Part shown: one piece after another, positions 23,310 through 35,216 of the stretch
Layout: each line of letters begins with the position of its first letter
How positions within the stretch are numbered: the first letter of the stretch is position 1
DNA from: Pseudisothecium myosuroides
Taxonomy: Eukaryota; Streptophyta; Bryopsida; Hypnales; Lembophyllaceae
Assembly: GCA_951799445.1 (NCBI GenBank)
Contig: OX637289.1
Coordinates: 4,070,501 to 4,134,500 of the forward strand
DNA length: 64,000 nucleotides
Direction of reading: 5' to 3'
Notes under the pieces: model-generated
The model's database searches: none
The model's input: the letters and a program-made list of their open reading frames with translations, nothing else
Told to the model about the DNA's origin: nothing
Position numbers and translations under genes: made by a program

Positions 23310-26300
23310 AAATTGACCCTGTATAATTTCACGTCGTGTTTGAAGTGTTATTGAAGAGCTTGTTTCCACCCTTACCAACCAAATTTTTTCATGTAAAGTG
23401 GATTGATGAATCACAAGTTGGATGTAGGATAAAGCTTACTAACTCTAGTTTCTATTTGATGGAAGCTTTGAAGAATTAATATGTGAAGAATTAATATTTA
23501 GAGGTAAATACACTAAATAGGGATATTAAGGGGATCAAAAAGGTAACCCTTAAACGTCGAAGGGGTGACCCTCGAAATCATCATTTTCTTTTACCATGTG
23601 AATCAATAGCCTCCAAAATTGCAAAAGTACTTATTGCAAGTCAAACTATTGTAGAAGATCTTCCCTTTCCACAACAAATTTTGAGGATGAATAGTTGCAC
23701 TTCTATCCTATACAGTTTGATTCCCTTTCATCCATCGGACACAAAACTTCCACTTTGGCGTTCAAGGGTTAAAGGGACTTATTGTGGAAAATTGTAAATG
23801 TTTGAAACATGATGTACAGACCTTGCACACACCAATAAATATTGATGTACAACAAAAGTAGATATTTATATAGTGTGAAATGTTGATTCATTAGTATGGA
23901 TCCCCTTAAAAACTCTATTTAGTGTAGATAATTTTTTATTTGCTTTGGGTATGGTCAATCCCCACAAAGGGGTGTAGATATTCTAAGTACCCAAAACAAA
24001 ATTAAAATTAAAAGACACATGCACTATGAATTAAAAATACACACATGTATATGTATTATGTATAAATATCTTTTCATACATTTAGTAGATGACACTTTAT
24101 CAAATTCCAGTGATGAACTTTAGGTTGAACTAGGTTAGCCAATTTTTGGTGATATATATTTTTATATTGACGAATATAGGGTGCATTAGGTGTAAAGAGA
24201 CAAGTAGACATGAGTTGGCCATGGACATAATTTTACAGTCACATTACTAAAATCATGAGAAAAGGCATGACTTGGCTAGAGAATTTTGAGGCCAAGTGAC
24301 TAATGCCAAGAAACAAAGATACATGGGTGCATCTTTGACTATTGCTTCAAATAATGTATGTATCCCTTTACTTACAATTGCATAATTTTTATAAATATAA
24401 ATATAAATAAATAAATTAGAACTTTGAGAGTTGAAGAGTTACAATATTTTCATGTACAAATTTCTTATAAATTTATTTTGTGTATGGTATTTTATTGCCA
24501 ATGATGGGATTGAATTTAGTAAAACTAACTAATTATAAAAATATAGGTTACATTTGAATATATAGTTGTCCTAAACTACCGACATTTCTCCAAAATACAA
24601 TGAATTTTTACAATTATGAAAACACTATGATCCAAGCTTTCTCTACATTTGGTGGCTTCTCCTACCTCACTGCTTTCTTCTTTCCAAAGCTCAACTCCCC
24701 ACGATGGATTCTAACCCCGGAAAGCGAGATCAAAGTTCAAGCTAGAAGTCATCAAAATAATTTTTTTTTTGTAATCGTATAATTCCTTAAAAAATAATGC
24801 TTTTTCAATCAAATAATTTATGCTCTCTTTCCTAATCACTCAACTACCAAAGTCCAAAATTTCAGCAAGAAAGACATATTTTGGGTGGAGATATTTAGGA
24901 TTATTTGAGGAATGTTGCTTTCGGAGGACATCTATATCTATATTATTTTGAATACAACACAACATCAATACATTTATAAATTGGTTTTGTGTTCTAAAAT
25001 TGTGTCCTACATACATATATTAATTTCTAAAGAACGATAAATAAATTATATAGTTTGATTGTCTCGTCACCTAAGAATAGTTGTAATTCAATTGAAGATC
25101 AAGTGCAAGACTTCTATTGCAAAGAAATTGTGGTCAAGGATTTAGAACTTAGGGCTTTAACATGAGTGTATCTTGGATAGTAGTCAAGAAATGGCAAAGG
25201 AAAGTGGACCACTAGGCCATCCACGGAGAAACACCTTTGAAACTACTAAATATATAAGCTTTCCTAATGTAAATCACCAATCGTCAAGTTCTCTCAAACC
25301 CACAAAAATTACATCTATACAAATCAAATGGATATTTGAAGAATGATGCATCTAGGTCTTTGATAAAATGGTGGTCAAATTTCATATTGTGAGGGACCTT
25401 GGAGTGGTGTTGTATTAATGATGGGTTTTTTTCTCAAGATTTGTAGAAGTGATGAGTTTGAGAGGTTTTTGAATGGGATTGGTTGTAGCCTTGCTTTGCA
25501 CTAGGATTCAAATCTATGGAATTTAGGATTTGAAACAAGTGTGACCCATTTTTTTCTATGTTTTGCACACTAAACCCTTTGGAAGGGTTGAATTTGTCTT
25601 TTTCAAGGTAGAGGATATTATTTGCTCCACTTCCAGTATTTTAAGCCATAGCTTTCATTGAGAGATTACAATAGAGCTCACTTGGAAGAGATCATTTAGG
25701 ATTTTACAAAAGACTAATTCTCCTGAGATCAAAGTTTATAATGATTTCTTATGCATTCATTCAAATTAGGAGCTTAAAGACCACTATTCAAGGAACAATA
25801 GTAGAAAATTCCACTTCCATTTAATGATAAGTAGATTGTAGTAATTAGTTAAGTCATTGACAAGGGGAGGTTTATGCCCATTTTCCAAGGCCAGTCGTGA
25901 CAACCACTCTTTCCAAATTCCCACATCCATGTGAAAGCTAACTTTTGGAATTTTTGTTGTCAAAGTCTCCCACACCAAAAATAGGGACCAAGAACCTTCA
26001 ATCTTCAATAGACATCACTAGTAGTGCATAGAATAGCAGAGCCCTAGTTTCTTATCATCACATTTCTATGTAAATTTAATATTATATATAATACAGTGCA
26101 ATAGTGAGAAACTAAGAATATAATAAAATATTGTATAAATAAAGATGAACAACCACTAAATTCTCTACATATTGGAGTTATCTTACAAGTCTTATATAAG
26201 ATTCTATTTTGTTTTTACTTTCATCTAAATATTGAAAGCAAAAAACATTGATTATATAGAGTCAATTCTTTTCTTAAAGATTATTTACAATTGTATAAAT

Positions 26301-29300
26301 CCAGATTGTCAATCAAATCAAGCAATGAAAGTATACATGAAAGTTAGAAGATGAAAATAAAGATAGTTCTTCATTTCATCTTGTTTTTCTACCTTAACCT
26401 TGTAGAAAAGAATGTACAGTATTGAAAATATCTAATGAATAAATCATGTCTTTCTAGACTAATTAGTCATGTAAATTCAAAGCCAAGTATTTGAAGTGAA
26501 TAGTAAAGTGTGCAGAAATTTGAAAATGGGAAAAAAATGAATTATTTTGTAGTTGAAATAGGAGGAAAAAACTTTGATTTTTTTTTCAATTTTAAACTTC
26601 TACCCTATTAATTGTGCACAATCTAATGTTTCATTTAATTGAAGATTTGAATTTACACAACTGCAATTAGTTTAAAACAATATAATTTATTTCATTAAAT
26701 TATCAAACATATACATTTTTATGAGGTGAAAGTAAATGAATAAAGTAGAATCTAATTAAAATGTACAATATACAAGACCTCAATTATTACTACCTTTATC
26801 CTTAAATTACTACAATAGCCCTTGGGTGCATATTGTATATAAATTTTTAGCACCCCTTGAGATCAAAGGGATATTAAAGTGGGGGTATTATTTAGTGATG
26901 TCTTAATTTTTGGCGCACTATGATTATCCAATTTCTTAAGTTGCCTTTATTTGTCGCATCAAATATGAGTAATTCTAATTGAAAAAATAGCCATATTTAT
27001 TACATCCTATTTTAATATGAAGTATTAGTTTTAGCTAAATGCTTCAACATTCACCTCCAAAACATTGAGCTCACAATTTTTTCATACAAATTAGACTAGA
27101 TCTTAAACTCAAAACAATGTTTACAACCTTTCCAACACTCATTGATCCAGCAACAATGATAATATAGTCGAGGAAGATGTACGCATTATAGTGTGCAAAA
27201 AAACCATACAATCCATGCAAATATATATACTACTCCATCCAAATATACCCTGCCGATAAATTGCCTCACAAACATGAATTGAATGATTTCAAAACAATGT
27301 TATCAATTATGCAAAGAAACAAGGAAACAAACATTGCATCCACATGTAGCAAGACAACATTTATTTGAAAACAATTTAGGATTTTAGGATTAAATGTAAG
27401 AATCTAATGTCAATACATAAGAAGCATTTAGCAAATTTTAAAAAAAAATCCATAATGAATGTCTCCTTTCCTATGTAATCTTAATATGTTTCAATTATTT
27501 GTGATTACTAAGTACCCTTTATAAATTACATCTTTCTTGTATAAATATGATTCTATACTAAAAGTAAAAAATACATAATTTTTACCTCACACGAATTAAA
27601 GACCCCCTATGTTTGTCCTCACGGGCTTTAATAATTCATGTAAAGAATTTGCCCCCCCCCCAAGTCTATAGAAAAGGTAATTTAACTGACACTTTATTCA
27701 CTTTTTATATATATTTGCCCAACATTAGTACCTGAATCAGTATATAATAAATTATAATGAGGAAAAAGTGATTGTCAATGTTGCGGCTATAATTGTGGCA
27801 TTAACCTATCTTATAAGACTAATTCTCATAAAGCGTTACTCATATCCAACCATTGAATAATAAATGCAACAAATCACTTCATATTAAAGATGAAAATTTT
27901 GAATAAGTTATTTATTCATTGGCTTTTGTAAAGATGCCAATGTAAAAAAGGTAAGGATTTATATTGATGGTCATCAATGGAGAATTTTATATACAATAGT
28001 CCTTCAACAATTTTATTTCTAAGAAGATCTTTATTAGACCATGGTTCTCATAATTTTCATTCTTTAAATATATAATATAAGACTTTTCTTCAACAAATTC
28101 ATTATTAATGTCAGAACCACTACTAGTTTGAGTAATCCTTCATTGTTGAAGTTTGGTTGATCGATTTGTCAAAATTATATGCTTATTTTGGTTTTCAAAG
28201 GTGTAATTTGTTATTTCAAGAATCTACCGTTCACACACATATCAACCCACTCAATATCACGAATTCATATTATCCTAGCCTTCATCAATATTGGTTAGAA
28301 AATTTGAATTGCCATTTCTTTAATTTTTTATTTTGAAGCACAATTTGCTAAGGCACTTTCAGTAATTTATATATTTTATATTATTTCTAAAGGGATACAT
28401 TTTCATTGTCTAATGTCTAAATCCTCAATTTTTGTATGTTTTGGCATGATTTTGGATGTGCTTCTAATGATAATAAACTCAAAATCTAGTTTCACATCAA
28501 TAAAAAATGAGTAATATAATATTATTTTGCCAAGCAATTTGTCTTCACACATTAATGATCGATGCTTTAAAATAGCCAATTGTGCACATTTTTGTTCCTA
28601 CCATCTACATATAGACCTTGCATGGCCACATATAGTCATCCAAATCTTCCATTGGTTTTTAATAGCAATCAATGACAATTGAAGCATTTTGTACTTCAAA
28701 ATTATTCATTTAAGGGGAGTCTAGTAGTATTTGTAGATATTCTATGATTTCAATTTTGTAAAATTCAAAAAAAATTATCCAAACTTTGTAAGATTATAAG
28801 ACAAGTTGAGTTAGATTTTTCTTGAAGTCTTTGATAACCTCATTAACTCCACAAACATGGACCTATGACTCTAGAAATGAACTTCAAAATCCCTCCACTT
28901 TGTATGTTTCTATTTAATAACTATTTATGATTTTATTTTTTATTTAAATAAAATAAAATCACATGTTTTTTGTAAGTCGTATAAAAATTTAGATTTTTTT
29001 GTTGAAATTTGAAATTACTATGATTAGTTTATGGAAACAATGAAGGAAATTCATATCAAATACAAAATTAGCTCAAAAATCTTTGATAATTTTTTCATAG
29101 ATGTATATAAAAGTTTTGAATACCGTGTGTTAATAGTTTAAGTTATTTCTCATATCATTAGAAAATCAAGAGATTATAGGTAAATGCCCAAAGTTCAAAT
29201 TACAATAAACTAAAATATTGGATTTTAGGAATTTTTTAGATTTTGAAGTTAGAATAAAAGCTACACTTTATTATCTTCATTTCATTAGTTGAAATCAAAT

Positions 29301-30340
29301 TCAAAAAAGATCATTTTAAGGCTCAAATTCACATTAAGAGCAAAGAGCTTGAAGTTGCCAAAATACATTGTATGCCGATCTATAGATTATGCATCCTTTT
29401 AAGTAGAAAAGTCAACAATTTCACAAAGAGAGGATTTCTAACACCATTGTGGCTTGCAAAATCAATCAACAAAGGTTTCTAAAAAGATTGGATGGAAAAA
29501 AAAATGCATTCTAAGAGAATCTAGAATCTCCTTTTGACTAATAACAAGACCCTACAAAAAAAATTCAATATAATGATGGGAACCATATTGAATTGTTGAT
29601 TTTGTTGATTTTAGGTGTAGTTACATTTATCCTAGAAGAATGGGCTCATGATCACTAATTTCAAGCCTCACTTAGTCTGTTTGTTGCCATTTTGAAACTA
29701 GATATGAATGAAAAATTTTACATTTACTTTTTAAAATGAAATCATGTATCTACTACAAGTTATAAAATTTTCAATTTTTTTATAAAATTTGAAATTATTG
29801 TAAATTTTTAAAGGAAAAAAAGAGTTCATATCAAGTACAAAATATACTTGTAAAAATTGAAATTTTCACAATAGATGTATAATATAGTGTATAACAGTTA
29901 TAGGATAAACCAAAGTTATCGTATTACTCAAAAATAAGAAAATCAACAAACCATGGATGTAGGCCCAAAGTTCATATTGCTATAAAATATTGGAATTTAT
30001 AAATTTTACAAAATTTCCAATTGGAATAGAAACATCACTTGATAAGCTTCATTTCATTAGTTGGACTCAAATTCAAAAATGTCATTTTGTATGGCTAAAA
30101 TTCACATTAAGAATCATTAGCAAGAAATGATCAAAATATACTACAAGGGTGTTATGCGGATTAAGCATCTTCTTCTTTAGAAAAATCAATATTACCATAA
30201 TGAGGGAATTTGCAATACTATTCACTAAAATTGTATGCAAGCAACTTCCAAAGAAAAATGTTGGATGACAAAACGACCTTTTCTATCCTACACTCTTAGA
30301 CGAAGTCACTTATTGGACACTTAGTGTTTACAATGTCCTT
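23310..30340. repeat. AT-rich gene desert with a diverged direct duplication
   Basis: No gene is seen on either strand over 7 kb; the two ORFs (24600-24782, 25784-26008) are short and without domains. Two long direct repeats, about 28960-29400 and 29740-30150, share TTGAAATT, TTCATATCAA, GATGTATA, CCCAAAGTTCA, CTTCATTTCATTAGTTG and AAATTCACATTAAGA in the same order, at a period of about 770 bp. Related inverse copies are at 14480-14960, 16060-16470 and 60600-60800. A (TA)n-rich and a C10 run (27651-27661) are the only other notable features. Confidence 0.5.
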
Positions 30341-30343
30341 CTA

Positions 30344-30635
30344 AGGTAGTTTGCTCTAAAAGTAACCTTGCTCTAATAGCGATGAAGACACAAAGGTACA
30401 TTTTGCTTTCTTCAATGTACTATTTCAAGAGGTGGTCGCTTTAAGTGACCACTAAGTTTCTAATTCAAAAATTCGTAACTAATTCCACAAAGGTCCAAAA
30501 AATATGAAACGACTTGGGTTAGATGCCAATTCCATTTTGCTTTCTACGAAAATTTACTAAAAATTATTTCAAGGAGTTTAGCTTCCCCGAGAAGGCAATC
30601 AAATCTTAAATGGTCACTTTAAGAGCAAACTAATT
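30344..30635. mobile_element. MITE with TIR AGGTAGTTTGCTCT
   Basis: The left end AGGTAGTTTGCTCT (30344-30357), preceded by TA, is matched by an inverted and slightly diverged AGAGCAAACTAATT at about 30622-30635. The match extends inward through AAAGT and ACC. A further copy of the right end, AGAGCAGACTACCT followed by TA, lies near 13060-13073. The interior is non-coding. The right flank is degraded, so the target duplication is not certain. Confidence 0.5.
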
Positions 30636-30791
30636 GAGATTAACTCAGTTTTTCCTATTCATCATCTCTCAGGCTAGGATGAATTGACCCCCTCATTGCC
30701 CCAAGTTTTACCTCTAAAGAAAACATTGAATTTTTATTATTCTTTGCAACACATGATAAAATTTGCAAATTTTGAATTCATATTTGCAATT

Positions 30792-31063
30792 AAGGTAGGT
30801 ATCCTTAATGCGCCACTAACCTTAAAGCGCCATCTTCAGTGTGTGTACATTTCCAAAATCAGTTATGTACCTCCGTGAAAGAAACGCTTTTAGAACCAAA
30901 CTTTGTTCCTTCATAACTTTTGCATACAGTATCCAAATGTCGCGTTCTTTGGTGCGTTGGAACCTCCTTTCCCTTGCCAATAAGAATATAGAAAAATTTG
31001 AACAGTCTAATAGTAGTAATTAGGCACAGTAGCAATTAGTGGCGGTTTAAGGATACCTACCTT
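30792..31063. mobile_element. MITE with 28-bp TIR AGGTAGGTATCCTTAA...
   Basis: The left terminus AGGTAGGTATCCTTAA (from 30792) continues as T-G-CGCCACTAA. Its inverse ends at 31063 (TTAAGGATACCTACCT), preceded by TTAGTGGCGG. Both outer flanks are TA. The element is about 272 bp and AT-rich inside. It is inserted in an older repeat whose plus-strand text ATTCATATTTGCAAT directly abuts its left end, and which recurs inverted near 13252-13270. ORFs here (30684-30878, 30841-31023) are spurious. Confidence 0.75.
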
Positions 31064-31254
31064 AAAGGCCCCAAATTATTAGAGAGAGGTGAAGAAATAC
31101 AGAAACACGCGGCACAAACTGGGGGGGGCAAAATCACACGGACCGTGGTAAGTAGGTACGCCGTACGCGCCTCCAGTACTGTTCCAAGATCCTTCCCCTT
31201 TCACACGGCGCCCAAACGTCCCAACGAAGCAAAAGATGCTTCTCGATATTTCCA

Positions 31255-31445
31255 GCCGCGCAACGTGGCCGCCCCACACGTCACCTCAAACCACGTGGCG
31301 CCACTCAGTCCGACACGTCGACATTCCAGTTGGCAGCTTCGCGGACCAAGCGAAGCGTGAGCGGTGTTGAACTCCCTCTCCGACACGGAGCCACCTCCCG
31401 CGCATCCCGTCTCTTTCTTCTCGTTCGCTACTTATATAATCTCCA
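31255..31445 (+). promoter_or_regulatory. Promoter of the C2-domain gene: ACGT cluster, CCGAC cores, TATA box
   Basis: Four ACGT cores lie at 31263, 31278, 31293 (inside a perfect CACGTG G-box, 31292-31297) and 31315. Two CCGAC cores (DRE/CRT type) lie at about 31310 and 31379, and TATATA is at 31433-31438. The TATA box is about 245 bp upstream of the ATG, leaving room for the GA-rich leader. In plants, clustered G-box/ABRE cores with DRE cores are typical of ABA-, cold- or drought-responsive promoters, which agrees with the SRC2-like product. Actual responsiveness is inference. Confidence 0.65.
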
Positions 31446-31502
31446 CGCCTCTCAATTCCATCTCATATTTTAATTTGTCTCGTCTTTTTTAGTGACTCGA
31501 AA

Positions 31503-31680
31503 TCAAGCTCACAGGAAAGGGAGGAAAGCAGAGTGTGAAGTTTTTTAGATTGGACGAGTCAGGAACGGTTGTCGCAAGAATTGTTCCTCAACATCAAGCT
31601 CACAGGGAAGAAAGACAGTTTGTGAGGTGGGTTAGATTGGACGAGAGGAGGAAGGGTTGTTCGTAGAATTTTAGTTGTAG
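31503..31680 (+). repeat. 91-bp tandem duplication in the 5' leader of the C2 gene
   Basis: TCAAGCTCACAGG occurs at 31503 and again at 31594. In both copies it is followed by GTGA, TTAGATTGGACGAG, GG..GGTTGT and AGAATT, so the leader consists of two diverged 91-bp units. There is no upstream ATG with a long ORF. The second unit ends a few bases before the start codon at 31683. Confidence 0.75.
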
Positions 31681-31682
31681 CC

Positions 31683-32563
31683 ATGGGGCCGCAGCGAGAG
31701 CTGGAGGTCACGGTGCTCTCCGCGCAGGACTTGAAGAACGTGAAGCTGACGGGCGGAACGATGAACCCTTACTGCGTCGCGTGGGTTTACCCTCAATTGA
31801 AAAAGGCTGGTGGAGTGAACAACGGCGGAGGCGTGAACCCGACTTGGAACTCGGTCATCAAGCTCCCCGTCGAGGAGAGTCTGATTGAGCAAGGGAACGC
31901 GAACGTGACGGTGGAGATTTACAATCACGGCAAATTCTCGAACAAGTTCATTGGGTCGGCGTTAGTGCCCCTGTCTGACCTAAAAGGGCAGTCGAGAGGA
32001 ACCTCGTTCCAGGTGAGAACTTGCTCGACCTTCATCACGTACAGACCGCATGGAAGCTCAATGTGAATTTTTTGATTTCGAACTTGATTGTATGCTTGTG
32101 ATGACACTCTCCTTGAATGTTGCCTGACATATGTGATGACGCTCTGCAGGTTCGGAAGAAATCAGGGAAGAACCAAGGAATGATCAATGTGGCGGTGAAG
32201 CAGGGACGGACGTTGTCCGAAGAGGAAGTGGCGAAGAGTGCGCCTCCAGTTATGGCATACCCGGCTACGGGAGGTGCTTCTGGTCAGTACTCTCAGCAAC
32301 AGTACCAGCAGCAACAGTATCCGCAACAGTACCAGCAGCAGCAGTATCCACAACAATACCAGCAGTATCCACAGCAACAGTATGTGTACCAGCAAACGCA
32401 GCCAAGACGTAGCCGTTTCGGTGGCGGTTTGGCCGGGCCAGGCTTGGGCTTGGGCGCTGGGTTGTTGGGTGGAATGATGCTTGGTGGGGCAATGGATGGC
32501 GGTATGGACGGTGGCGGCGGTTGCGGTGGGGGTGGGGGATGCGGTGGAGGATGCGGCGGTTAA
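31683..32563 (+). CDS. SRC2-like C2-domain protein with PQQYQQ and Gly-rich tail, 2 exons
   Basis: Exons are 31683-32012 and 32150-32563, joined by a phase-0 GT-AG intron of 137 nt; the product is 247 residues. Residues 1 to about 125 form a C2 domain: ELEVTVLSAQDLKNVKLTGG at the start, then DPYC-like MNPYCVAWV, NPTWNSVIKLPV and NKFIGSALVPLSDL. This is the arrangement of plant SRC2 (soybean gene regulated by cold 2) proteins, which associate with membranes through C2. The MNPYC segment carries Asn where calcium-binding C2 loops usually have Asp, so calcium binding is doubtful. A Gln/Tyr/Pro tract (about residues 170-213, repeated YPQQYQQQ) is followed by RRSRFGGGLAGPGLGLGAGLLGG and a Gly/Cys-rich end. 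Such tails occur in SRC2 proteins. The stress-linked promoter upstream supports the assignment. Confidence 0.9.
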
Positions 32564-33468
32564 TTTCGCCTGGTTTTGTAATGGTAGGGCATTTGATGTA
32601 GCGTAGTTTTTGTATTGTACATAAAACTGTAGAGGTATTCTCTATTTGTGTAACTTAGATGGGGTACGCACCCCATATCAGTTCAAATAGTAGCGGTTAA
32701 TCTAAAAACTTCCAACAAACTTGTGACCCTGATTGAAACTCGGCACTGGTGTTGTTTGCCCTTTGAGATTGGAAAATCGGAGTCAGAGGGTGATTCCATT
32801 GTTTTGGAAATGAAATGACCGTTTGTGCGGTTTGTGTTGACCTCCGAGATTATGGTTGTAGCATAGATATATTATTCCCTTTTGAGTTGGGGTAGCATGA
32901 CTAGTTTTCAAGAAGAATAAACCGTTTTCATTTCTCCGATGATTCAACTCGTTTGATTCTTGATAAGAATTCTGACTACTCGGTGTAAATTGAGATTTTG
33001 CACCACAACATTTCTATTGAGTTCACGGTTTGGCTAGACATCTCTAAGCTGAAGGACTAATTTGCAAATGCAGACGCATTTTCCTATATTTCTTTCTGCT
33101 GACAGAATGTACCAATTCAACCCTATTTCAAAATCCATCAAATCCATCACCAGTTTGGGAATATCACCATGTCACTCAACTGTTTGGCAAAGAGTTTGCT
33201 AAATTCAGTCCTCTCTGCAAACTAAATTACTGTATGTTTTACTCATCACCCAAGCTCATACAAAAAGTGTCACAATATACACGCCATTTTGCAGCTCTCA
33301 TATCTGGCAAGCTTCTCTTCGAAGCATCTTGATATCTGATTAAAATCTCCCGCAAGAAGATTCTCTAACTAGCAGTAGTAGTGACAACTAAAACTGAGTA
33401 TGGATCTGAATTTTTTTGTCAATTTTTTCTCAAAACTCAAAAAAATCTTTTTGTACCTTGACATGTTT
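32564..33468. other. 3' flank of the C2-domain gene
   Basis: No gene is seen. This holds the 3' untranslated region and ordinary intergenic sequence up to the foldback element. TTGTATTGTACATAAA shortly after the stop is a plausible polyadenylation context. Confidence 0.4.
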
Positions 33469-34255
33469 GTATATATCATTTTAGATTGTTATATACAAAA
33501 ATTGAAAAAAAATTGACATTTATAGAATTTAAAATATTTGCAATTTGACGAACATACAAATGATGTTGGTTCTCATGGTATTTGAACATTTATTTGGAAT
33601 CGACAACATGGAATTGCATTAGCCATTGTAGAGAGAGTATAAGTTGCAATATGAAGCATTGTTACATCTTAATGCCCTTGTATTTGAAGCATTTATTAAA
33701 TAGGACAATGCATTCATTTTTTATTTTAGAGCCGTGTGATCCGTCTCTAGGTTTAGAATTTTAAACAAATATAGTTTATAACGCACATAATTTATTCAAC
33801 CAATCAACCAATTTATTTTTGCCAATTCTGATAAGATAAGAAAACTATCAATTTTAAGAAAGTTAGTGTAATTTCTAGTAGTTTTGAACTTTATGATGGT
33901 AATGAAAATGATAATTTTTTTTAATTGATTGTATGTGCATCATAAACTTTAGTCTTTGTACAAAAAATTAGAACCTAAAAAAGCATCACACTGCTCTAAA
34001 ATATAAATTGAACGCAGTGTCCTATTCAACAAATATTTCAAATGCAAGGGCATTAAGATATAACAATGGTTCATATTGTAATCTATACTCTCTCTACAAT
34101 GGCTAATGCAATTCCATGCTGTCAATTCCAAATAAATGTTCAAATATTGTGAGGACCAACATCATTTGCATGTTCATCAAATTGTAAATATTTTAAATTC
34201 TATAAATGTCAACTTCTTTCAATTTTTGTATACGACAATCTAAAATGATGTATAC
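33469..34255. mobile_element. Foldback element with about 290-bp inverted arms
   Basis: The left arm (33469 to about 33760) starts GTATATATCATTTTAGATTG. The right arm (about 33960 to 34255) is its imperfect inverse, ending CAATCTAAAATGATGTATAC. The two arms give nearly the same 60-residue translation on opposite strands (MNIYLE..., 33582-33764 plus and 33949-34143 minus), which is explained by the inverted repeat and not by genes. A 190-bp AT-rich spacer separates them. No clear target duplication is seen. The sequence could fold into a long hairpin RNA if transcribed. Confidence 0.8.
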
Positions 34256-35216
34256 CAACCAGCGTTCCCTAAAGTGACTAATTTTCGCTCGGTTTCTACC
34301 TAGATTTTGCAGTTGCTAAATGTACATTGTGAAAAATTCTCGGAAAACCAGGATTTGAGCAATTTTTCCCACCTTTTTGACAGAACGTCGCAAAATCACG
34401 AATTCATCCATTTCTGGAATAGCATTCATCCCCTGCCAAGCGGTTTTAGGATTAGCAAGATTTTTACTTGAGCCATTGGATCTTCGCGTTGGCGGCAAAA
34501 TCTCCACCGTCGACGTCGCAGTTATCTTCTCCTGCGCCGGGTAGGGTTTAGCAGAACCCCTGCTCCTTGTGCTGCACTGCATTAGCATCACCTGCAATTA
34601 CTCCTCGCCATTACTTCTCCTTGTGCGTACATCACTCATTTCCGTTTGAATTGATTCGTTCTTGCAATTCTGCCAAGTGCCAAATTGTCCATCTTGCACT
34701 TTCATGTTGGAGCGCCATTTTCTGAAATCGGAGGCGGGTCGCTGCTGTTTCCTTGCTGTTGTGATTTGTAAACATTTGACACTTGAGAGACGTTTGCGTT
34801 TCTTGGGATTTGGCACATTTACTCCAATTCGGAAATGGGGGCTCCCTGTTTTCAATTTGCCTTGGAAATTGGCGCATTGGGCGCGGGTTCTGGGCTTGTG
34901 GCGCCACGGTGATCACCTAGTCTGGGATCGGGTCTGTGCAATTGTCATTCCGGGGGTATGAAAAACCTGTTACATTTGTGGGCTTCAATGCGCTTCTCCA
35001 ACCTTGGCTTTCTCCGTGCATTCTCTCTGACTCTCTCTCTCCGCTTCGAATTTGGTTTCCAATTTTTTTTGCTTGAAGACGCTGCTACCGTGCTTGGATT
35101 CCATTGTTCGTTAATTGCATTTCCTTTTGTGCTTTGTGCTTGTCTTGGCTTCGTGTCATTGCCTCCTTGTGGTTCTGCTCTTGGGATTTGGCGTGGGTGC
35201 AGGTTGCGGATTCTAG
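34256..35216. other. Region upstream of the hAT-type gene
   Basis: Composition becomes GC-balanced from about 34480, suggesting gene-associated DNA. ORFs on both strands (for example 34316-34597, 34662-34961, 34958-35233) carry no recognisable domain. The last part may be 5' leader or upstream exons of the hAT-type gene; an acceptor-like GTGGGTGCAG ends near 35202 and CTAG ends at 35216. Confidence 0.3.

Noticed and set aside
32162..32492. Leu/Val-rich minus-strand ORFs opposite the C2 gene tail
   Set aside because: They are the complement of the Gln/Tyr/Pro-coding CAG repeats and have no independent support.
33582..34143. Two similar 60-residue ORFs on opposite strands
   Set aside because: They are the same sequence in the two arms of an inverted repeat, with no start context, domain or codon bias.
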